A program made the position numbers and the translations under genes. Shown here piece by piece: positions 44,130 to 55,089 of a stretch of 64,000 nucleotides of DNA; positions within the stretch are counted from its first letter, which is position 1; each line of letters begins with the position of its first letter. This DNA is from Shinisaurus crocodilurus (taxonomy: Eukaryota; Chordata; Lepidosauria; Squamata; Shinisauridae), in contig CM037881.1 in the NCBI GenBank assembly GCA_021292165.1, forward strand, positions 3,224,001 to 3,288,000, written 5' to 3'. Below the pieces are notes generated by a model, which did not search any database, was not told where the DNA came from, and saw only the letters and a program-made list of their open reading frames with translations.

Positions 44130-45560
44130 GATAGTTACCTGAATTCTGCAGGAGAAATTAAATTGGTAATAGATACATTTAAAGATGGGAAGATCCTGGG
44201 AACGGATGGTCTACCCAGGGGAGTTTTATGAACAGTTTGAGGATTTACTTTTCCACATTTAGCTACACTCTTCAAATACATTTTACAGAAGGGCTCACTT
44301 CAAGAATCATGGAGAACTGCTAAGATAATAGTACTACCAAAACCGAATAAGGATACAAGACAGGTAGGGTCTTATAGACCCATAACATTGCTAAACCAAG
44401 ATGCCAAATAGTTTACTTCAGTTATAGCCCAACGATTAACAAACAGGCTTCATGCCCAATAGACGAATCTCAGACAATATTAGAAAATTGCTGAATATTA
44501 TTGCCAAACTAAAACGATACCAGCACTCATTGTTTCTTTAGATGCTCAAAAAGCCTTTGACCATTTGGACTGGTCCTTTATGAAATCAATACTATCTACG
44601 ATGGTTGTTGTACAGACCTTTCTGCATACTACTGAACAACTGTACAAAGAGTCAGATCAGAACAAATGGATTGGATTCATCCCCATTACTCTGCAGAGAA
44701 GAACAAGGCAGGGGTGCCCCTGCTTTTTGCCCTGTCTATTGCCTCTGGCAATTTCAGTAAGGAACAGCAGCAAAATTACATCACTATCAATAATGAAGAG
44801 CACAAAATACATCTGTTTGTGGATGATGTAGCAATAGCCACTAGTAATTCTGAACTAGTCATATTTCAAGAAATTCAAAGAGAAGAAAGCTATGGCAAAG
44901 TTTCAGGCTTTAAAGTTAAATATAAGAAATCAGAAATTTTGGGTATAAATATGGATGGCCAAACACAAAATCATCTTATGTAGAGCGCAATCCTACCACC
45001 CCCGCCCTCAGTGATGTAAGCCTCTGAACTCTCTAGATGGCCCTTTTCAGCCGTCAGAGGAGGAGGGAAGGAGGCTGTTTGGATACAGTGCAAGCCATCA
45101 GCCCCGGCACCCGCCCCACCCCGAGCACGCCCCTTTCCCTCTTCTCCGAGGCCGATCTGCAACCTGGGGGCGGCGGCTGGCATGGTTCTTTCCATGCCGG
45201 CTGTGAGGGGGGCGGGGCGGGGCGGGGCAGGGGCTTCGGCTTTCGGCGTTCCAGCTCCAAGCTCACAGGACCTCAGAGTTGGTACTCTGAATAATCCTAC
45301 GGCTCCCAGGCAAGGTCGGATGGCCACAGGATTGCACCCTTAGTAAGATATCTCAATTTGCATGAGTAAGTAGGGCATGGAAATATTTAGGCATCAGTAT
45401 CACAGAAAACTATACAGCTGGTTAATGTGATTGCCTTTAAAAGCTGGACGAAACTTTGCATCCTAACTGAATTGAATTGTGTTTCATTATTTAACTTTTT
45501 CAGGCTATGTTTAGCCTATGTTCATTGTACTGAAAAAATGATATAAAAATAAATTTTAAA
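44130..45560 (+). mobile_element. L1 LINE, RT fragment and 3' end
   Basis: ORF2 RT motifs SLDAQKAFDHLDWSFM (44540), RRTRQGCP (44698), HLFVDDVAIATSNSE (44810) and KVSGFKVKYKKSEILGI, then a 3' end with ATAAAAATAAATTTTAAAAA at 45543. A 360-bp MITE-like insert lies at 44985-45344. Confidence 0.82.
44985..45344. mobile_element. GC-rich MITE-like insert in the L1
   Basis: Ends GAGCGCAATCCTACC and GGATTGCACCCTTA are inverted at GCAATCC / GGATTGC. The interior has (GGGGC)n with CpG and Sp1-like boxes. Confidence 0.55.
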
Positions 45561-45607
45561 AATATAGATGCAGCCATCATATTGTTTTGCACAACAGCAA
45601 AGGATAC

Positions 45608-45705
45608 ATTCGAATGGCACCTGTTCTTGTCCCAATAGCCAGAATCTTCTGAACTGGATCAAAAGCTAATGTAGTGGGCAGATATGGAAATCCATGCCGA
45701 ACAGT
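45608..45705 (-). CDS. STXBP5L: STXBP5L coding exon 2
   Basis: A 98-bp exon with a TTGCAG acceptor and GTATCC donor. It encodes TVRHGFPYLPTTLAF, DPVQKILAIGTRTGAIR and two bases of the next codon, which is completed by the A that opens exon 3 to give Ile. This is the first blade region of the N-terminal tomosyn WD40 propeller and is almost identical to the vertebrate sequence as I recall it. The acceptor follows a pyrimidine-rich tract. A worn L1 3' end lies just downstream on the plus strand coordinates, left of 45560. Confidence 0.95.
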
Positions 45706-46317
45706 CTGCAACAGAAAAAATGAAACTGATTGATGGAAAGCAGTTGTAGCATTTCAGCTGACAGGCATGTTTCATAGTCTCATTAACTTTAATGGTCTGG
45801 GACAAACAAAGAACTAGAGAAGCAAACTGATTAATATGCTGCCAACTGATTAAAGATCTTTTAACCAGTTAACAGTGTAGCTTTTAACAGATTAACCAGA
45901 TCAGTTCTCATATATTTCTATATTTCAACACCTCAGTATGGATACTCCTTAGAATCTCAATTTAAAATGAGCGATTCTCATGAAGGACAGATAAAATAAA
46001 AATTAAGACAAAACAAAATGTGTGGCAGCAGAGAATCTGAAAGAAATTGATAAGAACAGGAAACCTATTAATAGCAGTGGAGTTGAGTAGGCTTACTGAT
46101 GTCGTTTGTCTAAGCTCTGATCCAGCTAAAGTTGTTCATAATTAAATCCCATTGAAACCAGTGGAACAAATTAGTCATACTACTACACCTTAAGATGGAT
46201 TGCTTTCAATGGGACTTAACAACTAGCTATAGCTGAAACGAGACACCAATGGTTAATGTTTTCAACTTGGATTGGGGAGATATGGAACTTGATCCCAGTT
46301 CTGCAGTGGAACCTTTG
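45706..46317. other. Intron 1 next to exon 2
   Basis: Contains a small fold-back at about 46128-46228 (AGTTGTTCATAATTAAATCC / GGGACTTAACAACTAGCT). No gene. Confidence 0.45.
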
Positions 46318-46462
46318 GAGAGGGGCCGTAGCTCAGGCAGTGGCAGAGCCCCAGGTTCAATCCACACCATCTCCAGTTAAAAGGATCTTAAGTAGCTGGG
46401 CTGCCAGCTGGAGCAGATGGTACTGTACTAAATGGTCTGACTCAGTATAAGGTAGCTTCATA
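46318..46462 (+). mobile_element. tRNA-derived SINE (family B)
   Basis: Head GGGGCCGTAGCTCAGGCAGT with B box GGTTCAATCC, body with CATCTCCAGTTAAAAGGATC, and end TGGTCTGACTCAGTATAAGG. A tRNA gene is excluded because no cloverleaf follows. Confidence 0.78.
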
Positions 46463-46499
46463 CTCTTGGGCAGATCACAATCTCACAGCCACAGTGGGA

Positions 46500-47859
46500 A
46501 CACTATTTACTGATTTATTCTAAGCACTTATAAACCACATTTCAGTTGTAAAACCTTCCAAAGCAGTTTACAAAATTTGCAAAAAAAATTATTTTCCAAA
46601 CAACAACAACAATACACACACACACACAATCAAACAATAACATCACAGAAACACAACAACACAAAAACTAAAATGGACTTTGATTTTACCCACAACAAAA
46701 TATAAGTAACCTTATGTACACTACTCTGTAGTTTACAAACACATTTTCTTTTTTCCCTATTGTCAAACATTCTCCTTCTTATTCATCCTCCTCACAAGTT
46801 CAAAAAAGAAAGAAAAGAATCATTAACAATAAACATATATTTCAATTCTTCTAATTCTTCTATCAATCTAGGACATGTCTAATTCTGTTCAATCTTCAGA
46901 AATCATCTTTCTAATATAATCCTTCCCAAAGATACCAATCAGGCTTATTTACCCAAAGACAAAGAACCACATATTTCCCCCTTAAATCAATATCCCACAC
47001 CCCCATTAAAAAAAAATATTCTTCCATTGCTCATTAATTACTAATTTCAGCAAAGATCTGTACATTTAACCAAGAAAACTTTACCTTTCAAGTTCTAATT
47101 TACTACCAAAACAAGTCATTATTTTCTTCTAAACATTTCTATATCTTCAAAAATCATCTTTCTAATAAAATCCTTCCCACTAACATTTATAAGTAAGTAT
47201 TCCCTTATATGATTCCCTTTATGGCCTATTTTAACCACCCTTTCTCCTACTTTACCATTATAAAAAGGGATTCTCACTCTCTGCCCCCCTTCATCCCAAG
47301 CTAACGAGACTCCCCCCCTTCTCTTCTTCTTCTTCTTAAAGGGATCTATCTCTCAAATCCCTTTGGGTTCACAACCATGATTTTTCTATTGGGATCCCCT
47401 TCACTGATCCCCCACAAATCTCCCCCCTTGGATCTCTCTCTCAGATCCACTTGGTGTTGAGAACCACCCAATTCTTCCATTCTAACCTCTCCCAGAAATC
47501 TCTTATAACTTCTGCCCCAGACCTCTCTTCATTTATAAAAAACAAACAAACAAATAATAACCCACCAACCAGCAACCAGATCCCCTCCCTCTTCTCCAGT
47601 AATCCACAAACATCATAACACATATTCAGCCATTTCTGTCAGTTCCGATAATAATCCAATAGTCCATAATCAGACCTTTTAATAAACACCCCCTCATTTC
47701 CCATAGTCAAACACAGTGATTCTATATCCCATAGTAATGAGAAAACTGCCTCTCTTCTTACGCATTTCCAAAATCAACTCCTTTAGAACAAGCCAGTCCA
47801 TATTCAACAAAACAGCATTTCCAAGCCAGGCTGTGCTCAACGAGACACATTCCACAGAA
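46500..47859 (-). mobile_element. Probable old LINE, unassigned
   Basis: Left end resembles the reverse of a LINE 3' tail (CAAAGCAGTTTACAAAATTT). The rest is A/C-rich with only broken frames; the boundary with the hAT transposase near 47860 is a guess. Confidence 0.35.
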
Positions 47860-48042
47860 TCCCATTGAACATCTTGAGGGAGAATAAGTTTGGATCCTTC
47901 TGCTCTATTCAATGAAACTGAAACAAAATTATTGTTATGGAAGTGTTTTGCGACTTCAACAACACTTAATTTTATTCTTGGAGTATTTAAGTCTTTGGCT
48001 AAAAGATGCATCAAATGGACACTGCAGTCATATGTTATTAAG

Positions 48043-48547
48043 GAATCATAGAATCATAGAAAAGTAGAGTTGGAAGCGGCCTTCAAGGCCATCGAGTCCA
48101 ACCCCCTGCTCAGTGCAGGAATCTAGGTCAAAGCATCCCTGACAGGTGGCTGTCCAGCTGCACCCTGAATGCCTCCAGACTGGGAGAGCCCACCACCTCC
48201 CTAGGTAGTTGATTCCATTGTCTTATTGCTCTAACAGTCAGGAAATTTTTCCTGATGTTTAGGTGGAATCTGGGTTCCTGTAACTTGAGCCCATTATTCC
48301 GTGTCCTGCAAACTGGGATGATTGAGAAGAGATCTGGCCCTCCTCTGTGTGACATCCCTTCAAGTACTGGAAGAGTGCGATCATATCTCCCCTCAGTCTC
48401 CTCTTCTGAAGGCTAAACATGCCCAGTTCTTTCAGTCTCTCCTCACAGGGCCTTGTTTCCAGTCCCTTTATCATCCTTGTTGCCCTCCTCTGAACCCTCT
48501 CCAGTTTGTCTATGTCCTTCTTAAAGTGTGGTGCCCAGGAGGTTCCT
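48043..48547 (-). mobile_element. CR1 LINE inside the hAT transposase
   Basis: ATAGAATCATAG tail at 48047, 3' UTR, and frames AIRQWNQLPREVVGSPSLEA and [20 protein letters not shown]. It joins the transposase between EETEGT and ITYDCS. 5'-truncated, well preserved. Confidence 0.9.
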
Positions 48548-48852
48548 TCTGTTTCTTCTTCTAAGTATCTTCTCATCTTTGCTACATTTGCAGCATTGTC
48601 TGTGCATGTGACACCTGAGTTCCCAGTTTATTACAGCTTCTATTCCCACTTTTAAATATTCTGCTGTGTGGGCATTCCCTGATGTATCTATTGTTTCTGA
48701 AAGATATGCAACCCCATCTTCTGTTGTTGTCAATGGGCTTAGTTGTGACTAGCACTGAGTTTGATTGTCCTGACTGGCCCTTGGTGTTTTGAGAAAACAA
48801 GTACAGAATGAGGTTGCCTAGGGAAGCTGAGTTGTGCTGAAATAAAATAGGG

Positions 48853-49094
48853 CAGGGGTTCTCAACCAGGTGGGAATTTTAGGGTTTCGGGGGGGGGGGA
48901 TTGGGACCACAGACTCAAACTGTTGGAATACTGATCTTTCTACAAATTACAATTCTACAGATTGTACATAATCTACAGGACATCACACCTTATTGTATGG
49001 CACAGATTAAGTCAGACAATCTTGGAAAGGGGGGAATGACATTCTGACATATGGTGAAGAGAGTGCATAGGGCAAAAAAGGTTGAGAACCACTG
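48853..49094. mobile_element. hAT MITE (242 bp) with 8-bp target duplication
   Basis: Ends CAGGGGTTCTCAACC / GGTTGAGAACCACTG, flanked by AAATAGGG (48845-48852) and AGATAGGG (49095-49102), one mismatch. Includes a run of ten G at 48890. Confidence 0.85.
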
Positions 49095-49646
49095 AGATAG
49101 GGAATAGATTTATGGCAGAACCATTATGGTCTGCCGATATGTTCCAAAATAAGGGGCATGTATTGTGTTACATAAAATAGACCAGTGACGTCTAGTGACA
49201 ACCGGCAACCTAGATTTCTCTTATTGCATCTTCCTGTACTTTAAACCTGGGTGATAGATGCTAAACCGAGGTATCTAACAAGCCATAAGGATTAGTTTAG
49301 ATAAGCTAAACTTTTTTTCTAGTAACATCCAACGTAACAAACAGCCTGGGGATTAACTTGTTAAATCGCATAAATACTAGGTATACAGTCTTGGAAAATG
49401 ATGCCTTGCACTATCAGTTTTACTTATCAGCTGATCCAGATGGTTCTTCAAGCATATCCACATCCTCATCCACATCATTTTCTCCCAATAAGCAGCTTTC
49501 ATTAAGATGTTTTCTTCTTGCAACTAGGCCTTGCATCACCTCCTGGCACTGCTTACACTCGGCACGTTTTCCTTTTTTGCCCAGGGCAGGGAAGGAATTT
49601 CTTCAAAATATTCCCAGACGGGGTCTCTGTTACACCCAGAAGCCAT

Positions 49647-50227
49647 GACAGTTCTTGTGTGGCAAATGTGTGGGGGAATATAGGAATCTGAAGCCGTGCC
49701 TGCCCTATAATGTACCCCCTTTTTTCTTGACTGTCCACTCTGCCTCTGTGAGGGGATCCTGGTGGCGGCCAGGCACACACAGTTTTAGTCTCCAATCTGG
49801 AAGCGGACGCCTCCTTCTATCAGGATGCCCTTTCTCTCATCATCTCCTTCAGCTCAGCTTCTCTTTGACACTTCCAAGGAAAATAACTTTGCCCTCTGGG
49901 TTCCCATTGGTCTTGGACAGTCCACTCTTGACCCAGTGACCACGCTAAAACCCATAATCATTGGCTGCTCAAAATTTGCTTAGTGTGAGGTGTGCAAATT
50001 ACCTCAGAATCAGACACCTTCACAAGAGGACTCATCTTCCTCAAATGATTGACAGCTTCCCCCAACAATGTACGTATCAGTTTGCACACAGACTCAACAA
50101 TAAACGACCCCTTTTAATCAATAAATGCGCGCATACCAACATGATATGAACTCTCCACAGCCTCCGGCCATCTTTTCCTTTCCTATCTTTATCTTTCATA
50201 GGTTCTACCACCACGTGAGCATAGGAC
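49647..50227. other. Intron 1, probably outer part of the hAT element
   Basis: No recognised coding; may hold the 5' non-coding end of the hAT copy. Confidence 0.35.
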
Positions 50228-50351
50228 AGTGTTCTCCAACCTTGGGTCCCCAGATGTTTTTGGCCTACAACTCCCAGCATGACCCAGCCAGCATAGCATA
50301 GCTGGGAGTTATAGGCCAAAAACATCTGGGGACCCAAGGTTGGAGAACATT
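50228..50351. mobile_element. Near-perfect fold-back hAT-type MITE
   Basis: Arms 50231-50278 and 50301-50348 are inverted copies over 48 bp with one mismatch; start GTTCTCCAACCTTGGGTCCC. Same family as 2903-2990 and 17886-18023. Confidence 0.92.
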
Positions 50352-51572
50352 CCTTCCTATCTAGCTTGTGTCTTTGCACATGTGACCTGTAGTCAGAGAA
50401 ACGGAAACTGAAAGCCCTGAACTTTCAAGAAGCAAGAGCTGGTAGTTAAACTGGACAGAGACATTTTCATGAGATGCATGAAAAACCGAAATGAATGTTC
50501 ATGTTTAGTTGGTAGGTAATTCAATGGAGCCACTAGTTCATTTTTATGAGACTATAACTGTAGGTTTAGCATGTTTGTGATGAGATTTAAGTTATTACAT
50601 AAGTTAAAGTTTTGTAAGTTATGCTCTCATTTGCGGATTTTCATGTTCCTCTAACAAACCTGCCAACCACCCTTATTTGTGGTATAAATGTCCTCCTTTC
50701 TTGATTATATTTTCCTGATTTCTCAGTTCTTTTCCTCCTCTCTTTTAAGCCTGTTTCCTCACTTAGGCACTCCTTCTTCATTATGACGTTTTGCTCCCCC
50801 TTTCTTCAAATGGCCAAACATTCAAGGCAGCCTTTGTATACCCACCCAGCCTCGCCTGGAGGAGACAGGACACATCCTGAATGCTCATAATAAGAGACCT
50901 GAATATTTACAAGATTACTCTGAAAAAGAATTAAAGGAGCACATTAAGCAATGCAGGAAATGCTCATCCAAAGGCAGGAGCATGGCAGACCTTCATGTGC
51001 AGGAAAATCAAAGCACAAACTCTGCTTCTGCCAGCCTCTTTTATGCAGCTAACACAGGCAGAACCTTGCACCATTTCCTAGCCTCAATTTGCCACTCTAT
51101 GTGCGTCCATAAGGGAAATTCTGTATTTCTTATGGCTGGGCAGACAGATTTGAAAAGACATCTCACTTAAGCTAAATTTACATGGCTGCACCATCATCTA
51201 TCAACTCAGCTGCATTTTGTTAAAATGGAAACAAAGAGGACACCGGACACTTTGCATCCTGAGACTGTTGAGGTGACGTTAGAGTTGGGAAGAGGACTGT
51301 TGCTACTCTGAAGAGCCGGCGGCCGCAACTGCCCCCGCCCCCGCCTCCCAGTGATCTTCCTCCCTTGTCTCAGGCTGATCATCAAGGTACAGGGGGCCCG
51401 GCAGAGGAGCCCCAAGGAGGCCGAGCCCGTGGCAACCTACAGGCCACCGGGAGATAGAAACTGGCCTGCTGCGGGGTGGCAGGCAGGCCACCTCGGCTGG
51501 GGTGACACCAAAGGGGCTTGCCCCACTTCGGGGAGGAGGCAAGGGCCATCCCCTAACATTTCATCCAAGCTG
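50352..51572. other. Intron 1, no gene
   Basis: 51280-51560 is GC-rich with open frames on both strands, without a known domain. The rest is AT-rich intron. Confidence 0.45.
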
Positions 51573-51655
51573 GTTTCATAGATTTCATAGAGTTGGAAGG
51601 GGCCCACAAGGCCATCGAGTCCAACCCCCTGCTCAATGCAGGAAACTAGAGGAGT
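51573..51655 (-). mobile_element. CR1-tailed SINE, tail only
   Basis: TTTCATAGATTTCATAGAGT, CCATCGAGTCCAACCCCCTG and GGAAACTAGAGGAG match the tail of the 5S-derived copy at 14833, without the 5S head. Confidence 0.7.
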
Positions 51656-52189
51656 AAAGTCAGCTTTCTCCTTAAATAAGTAGTTTAGGAAAAGATGCCT
51701 CCAATTTTTACGAAGTAAGTGATAATTGACATAGCTAGATAGATGGGCTATCTGTCATAAAACCTTGTCCCATAGATGACAATCAGACGCCTCTCAGGCT
51801 TCCATTAAAATGTTTAAGTATACAGACAGCAACATTGGAATCTCTGCAGGTCTGATGATATGACAAGAGGCTCTAGCACAGGGGGTGGGGTGGGGGTGGG
51901 GGGCAATGTCTGGGGCTCCAGGGGCCAGTTTCAACCCCCTGCACTGCTTTCACACATTGGCGGCAGCAGCAGCGCAAGGAAAGAACTGCTGGTTCACGGC
52001 TGAAATTTGGCAGCAAACCACCAATCATTTTTCTGCTGCCAATGTTGCCACAGCAACAAATGGGGGCGGGTGTGTGTGTGTGTGTGGGCGGAAGGTAATG
52101 CCAGAGGCACAGCATGCAGTTAATTTCTTCGCTTAACACTCTTGGATCAGAGCCTTCCGGAGGGGGGGAGGGGAAAGCCCATCAGTTTG
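51656..52189. other. Intron 1, unassigned
   Basis: Includes G-rich 51880-51905 and (TG)n at 52069-52086. Confidence 0.4.
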
Positions 52190-52315
52190 CACAGCCTTCT
52201 CCAAGCTGGCGCCCTCCAGATATTTTGAGCTCCAACTCCCATCAGCCCCAGCCAGCATGGGCAGTGGTCAGGAATGCTGGGAAGTGTCATCCAAAATATC
52301 TGGAGGGCCTCAAGG
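52190..52315. mobile_element. Fold-back hAT-type MITE
   Basis: Arms CCCTCCAGATATTTTG / CAAAATATCTGGAGGGC (one base apart) with inner ACTCCCATCAGCCCC. Confidence 0.7.
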
Positions 52316-54471
52316 TGTGGAAGGCGGGTTTACACATGCGGGTTGGCTCAATGGGACACGACACGTTAGTCATGACTTAGGAACCACCACGGCTGCAAAG
52401 CGCAGCTAATTTAGTGAGCAAATTAGCCACCCCCAAGCTGCTGATGGCAGGAGGGAGTGGGCACGTAGCCGAGGTGGCCCTCTGTCTGCTGGCCTCTGCC
52501 TGTGGAGAGAAGCTCCGCGGGGGGCGGGGGCGGGCTAGAGCCCCCTGCTACCACCACCAGTGGGGGGAAGCTACCGCCAGCGGGATCCCCAAAACTGGGC
52601 GTTCCAAGAGTGAGACACAGCCTGCCCTGTACCTGCCAGACCCACGCTGCTCTGGTCCCCCCGGGGGGGGCGGGCCAATGTGGGCTCCTTGCCTATGTCA
52701 GGCTGGAGCTGGCCTTGGAAAATTCCCTCATTCTACGAGGGGGGGGGGGAGATGGCCAATACAAGCCAGCAGCGCTGCAGGAGCGGCCGTAGACCCACCT
52801 TGTCACTCACCCGTGGGCCCACTTAGGATTGTTCTTCCCATTTAGATCCATTCAAATAAGTTTACCCCCCCCCAAAAAAATCCCACAACCCCCTCCATCA
52901 GTAATTACTACCTGCTTTCCCCAAGGGACACTCCCCTGCTCTCAAAGTGGAAATCCAGCACAGCACAGACTACCCCACTTTCACTAGTTCTGTGGCTTAG
53001 CAAGAAATGTGGGAAAATTTCTGGGTTTGCCTGAATTCTGTTACTTTTGAAATAACCAAATGGACCAACTTTATCATGGTACAATCAAGGGTAATCCAGA
53101 CTGCGGCTAGAAGATCAATTTATCCAAAAGGGCCAAACTGTCACTTAACCACTGTTTATTTAAAACTTAATATGAAGACTTCCAAAACATATGAAGTAAG
53201 AGATAATTTTCTCCTCTCCACGAGGAGTTCTGGATATTGAATCTGAAAACATGATGAACTGGGTACTGGAGCTTCACTCTATTCCAGATGCTCACATTCT
53301 GTAACATTTATGCGGAACAATTACATGTTTAAACTGTGTACCCATCCACATGCTTTTCATACTGTGTTACCACAGCAAGACAAAATTCGATTTTGTTCAC
53401 TTAACATCCCAAATTTTAAAATAATAACAATAACAATAACATACTTTTTATAATTAAATTATCATATTCTATTTTACTATGAGATTCAAGAGCAAAAGTG
53501 CTTTTTATCATAGTTTATTCAACATAATGTTAAATATACTAAAATCTATTTTTATTTATTTATTTACTAAAATCTATTTATTTGGGATAGATTACAAAGC
53601 TTTGAAAGTGAGACTAGTGCAACTATGGTTAACAGAGCAAGAAAAAACGGGAACAATTCTTCTTCCCCTCCCTATATATAAATCCTTGAAAGTTTAACAA
53701 AAGAAAATGTAAATCTGCTTCCCATTCTCAGGTAAAATACTCACAGAATTCAGATTCCATGTCAACAAACCAAATACTGTATGGATCTCAAATATTTCCA
53801 TCATTAAAGTTGCCAATGTAAATATGTAGTTTATTATTATATGATTAGTCATAGGAGCTGAGTTTCAAGGATTGAGTTCATTATATAAAAAATGAAGAAG
53901 CTATTACGAAAAAAGTGGGTGGAATAATAAGATGCAGCTTATTTCCGACATCCCAGTAATATTCCCATTAAATGATCAAGCCTGGACACAAGAGAATGTG
54001 AGTATGGGGCCTTCTGCCTGCTATCCGCTTTCAGCTAGGCCACAGCTGAATACATTTAATCCAGAATGCTCAGAGAATCATGCAGCTGATGTTTAAAGAA
54101 TAAAAAAGAATGGGTAAATCATGAATAAACTAATATTTGTGATGAACACTTCTAAACACATTACTTTAAAATAACCGTACTTCTGATTACAACCTTACAC
54201 CTCACTCATACAACAATAGAATTATGTTAGATAAAATCTGGAGCCAATTCATATCCTTGATGCTGAAATTCTGTTCTTTACAAATTCATTATTTTTATTA
54301 CTCTGCACATGGAAGAATAAAAACCATTTGGCTCCAACCTCTATTGCAACAATTGTTATCCATTGGAAGATATTTTGCCATCATCATAATTTAGGCCTCT
54401 TGACTTGGCTCTTAATGTTCATTCATTGTAGCACTTTAGTTTGTTTTTTAAAGAAAGAATTCTACCCTTAC
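52316..54471. other. Intron 1 downstream of exon 1, no gene
   Basis: GC-rich with G runs at 52500-52760, then AT-rich intron from 52990. I see no exon or nameable repeat. Confidence 0.45.
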
Positions 54472-54644
54472 CTTGCATATCTGAAAATAGTCTGAAGTGA
54501 GAGTCTCCTGGATCTCTCCTCCCTGGGAATCTCTGCAGTCCCTCCTAAGGGCACAGAACCACTTCCAGGCCCACTGTCACTGCTGTTTCCACCGGGGACT
54601 GAAGTTAAACCGTCCAAAACTTTGTGAAAATTAAATTTCTTCAT
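54472..54644 (-). CDS. STXBP5L: STXBP5L coding exon 1 (start codon; apparent frameshift)
   Basis: The ATG at 54644-54642 opens MKKFNFHKVLDGLT, the conserved tomosyn N-terminus, followed by a Gly/Ser-rich stretch as in other tomosyns. The exon ends at a GTAAGG donor. Its last residues read EIQETLTSDYFQICK, which joins in phase to TVRHGF of exon 2, but this frame is one base off the ATG frame. The block is 173 bp where a multiple of three is needed. Read from the ATG, the chain would reach a stop in exon 2. The conserved-frame reading is blocked upstream by TGA near 54575, so an indel lies between the Ser-rich part and EIQETL. It could be a sequencing error, an allelic indel or a real lesion. 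Confidence 0.85.
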
Positions 54645-55089
54645 TTTGAAGAAAAGTCTTAAGAAGGATTTGCAGGGGAGGAAAACTTTGACAGGCTCAC
54701 ATTTAGCAGCAGCAGCAGCAGCAGCAACAGAAGCAAGAAATACACTCCCAAATTTTCCAGTGATGCAGCAATTTATTTATTTATTATTTTTTGCATTAAC
54801 TGGAATGAAATCTAGAAAGACTTCACTTTATTAAATGGGGGGGGCATCTTAAAAAGTGGGCGAGAGGAGAATTCCACAGTCAGCAAACACAAGGCTAGCA
54901 AAAAGTGAGTACTTTTATAGCTAATCACACGGTGCCATCCTTAAAGTATCCATTTTATACGTAATCAAAACTGGCGCCTATGAACTTGGCATCACGTTGG
55001 CTTTTAACACCTTTTGTGGAAAAATATTGCTAGACTGAAATAAGCCACCTCCTGTAGCCGGTCATTTTATTTTAGCCTAGTACAGTTCT
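54645..55089 (-). other. STXBP5L: Probable STXBP5L 5' UTR / leader region
   Basis: Between the CpG island and the start codon. It holds a short (CAG)n-like tract on the plus strand at about 54707-54730 and a short run of G near 54838. No coding exon is seen. Confidence 0.5.

Larger units (their letters stand above)
47860..49646 (-). pseudogene. hAT transposase relic (BED-finger type)
   Basis: Minus strand. ATG at 49646 opens MASGCNRDPVWEYFEEIPSL, the N-terminal BED zinc-finger start of a vertebrate hAT transposase family. 48733-48548 gives AYLSETIDTSGNAHTAEYLK and [19 protein letters not shown]; 48040-47860 gives ITYDCSVHLMHLLAKDLNTP and LNRAEGSKLILPQDVQWDSV. These are the core RNase-H-like and insertion-domain motifs in order. 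It is disabled by frameshifts, a hAT MITE (48853-49094) and a CR1 (48043-48547), and lacks its C-terminal dimerisation part. Confidence 0.82.
1056..54644 (-). other. STXBP5L: STXBP5L gene, 5' part (exons 1-8 with introns)
   Basis: Eight minus-strand coding blocks with AG acceptors and GT donors read in order as the N-terminal WD40 propeller of a tomosyn. Introns 1 to 7 are about 8.8, 19.7, 5.3, 4.4, 6.7, 5.8 and 2.0 kb. The exons add up to 861 bp, about a quarter of a protein of roughly 1,150-1,190 residues. The second propeller, the linker and the C-terminal R-SNARE motif must lie beyond the left edge. Tomosyns (known) form inert SNARE complexes with syntaxin and SNAP25 and restrain vesicle priming and exocytosis. 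STXBP5L is preferred to STXBP5 because GTF2E1 lies just upstream in the same orientation, as in human, and because peptides such as IGTRTGAIR and GRPGVDCYC fit tomosyn-2 as I remember it. Confidence 0.93.

Noticed and set aside
46318..46400. Possible tRNA gene (A and B boxes present)
   Set aside because: No cloverleaf or acceptor stem; the body continues as a SINE.
1056..54644. STXBP5 (tomosyn-1) as the gene identity
   Set aside because: EIQETL and FQICK in exon 1 resemble STXBP5, but exons 2-4 fit STXBP5L better and the GTF2E1 neighbour is specific to the STXBP5L locus.
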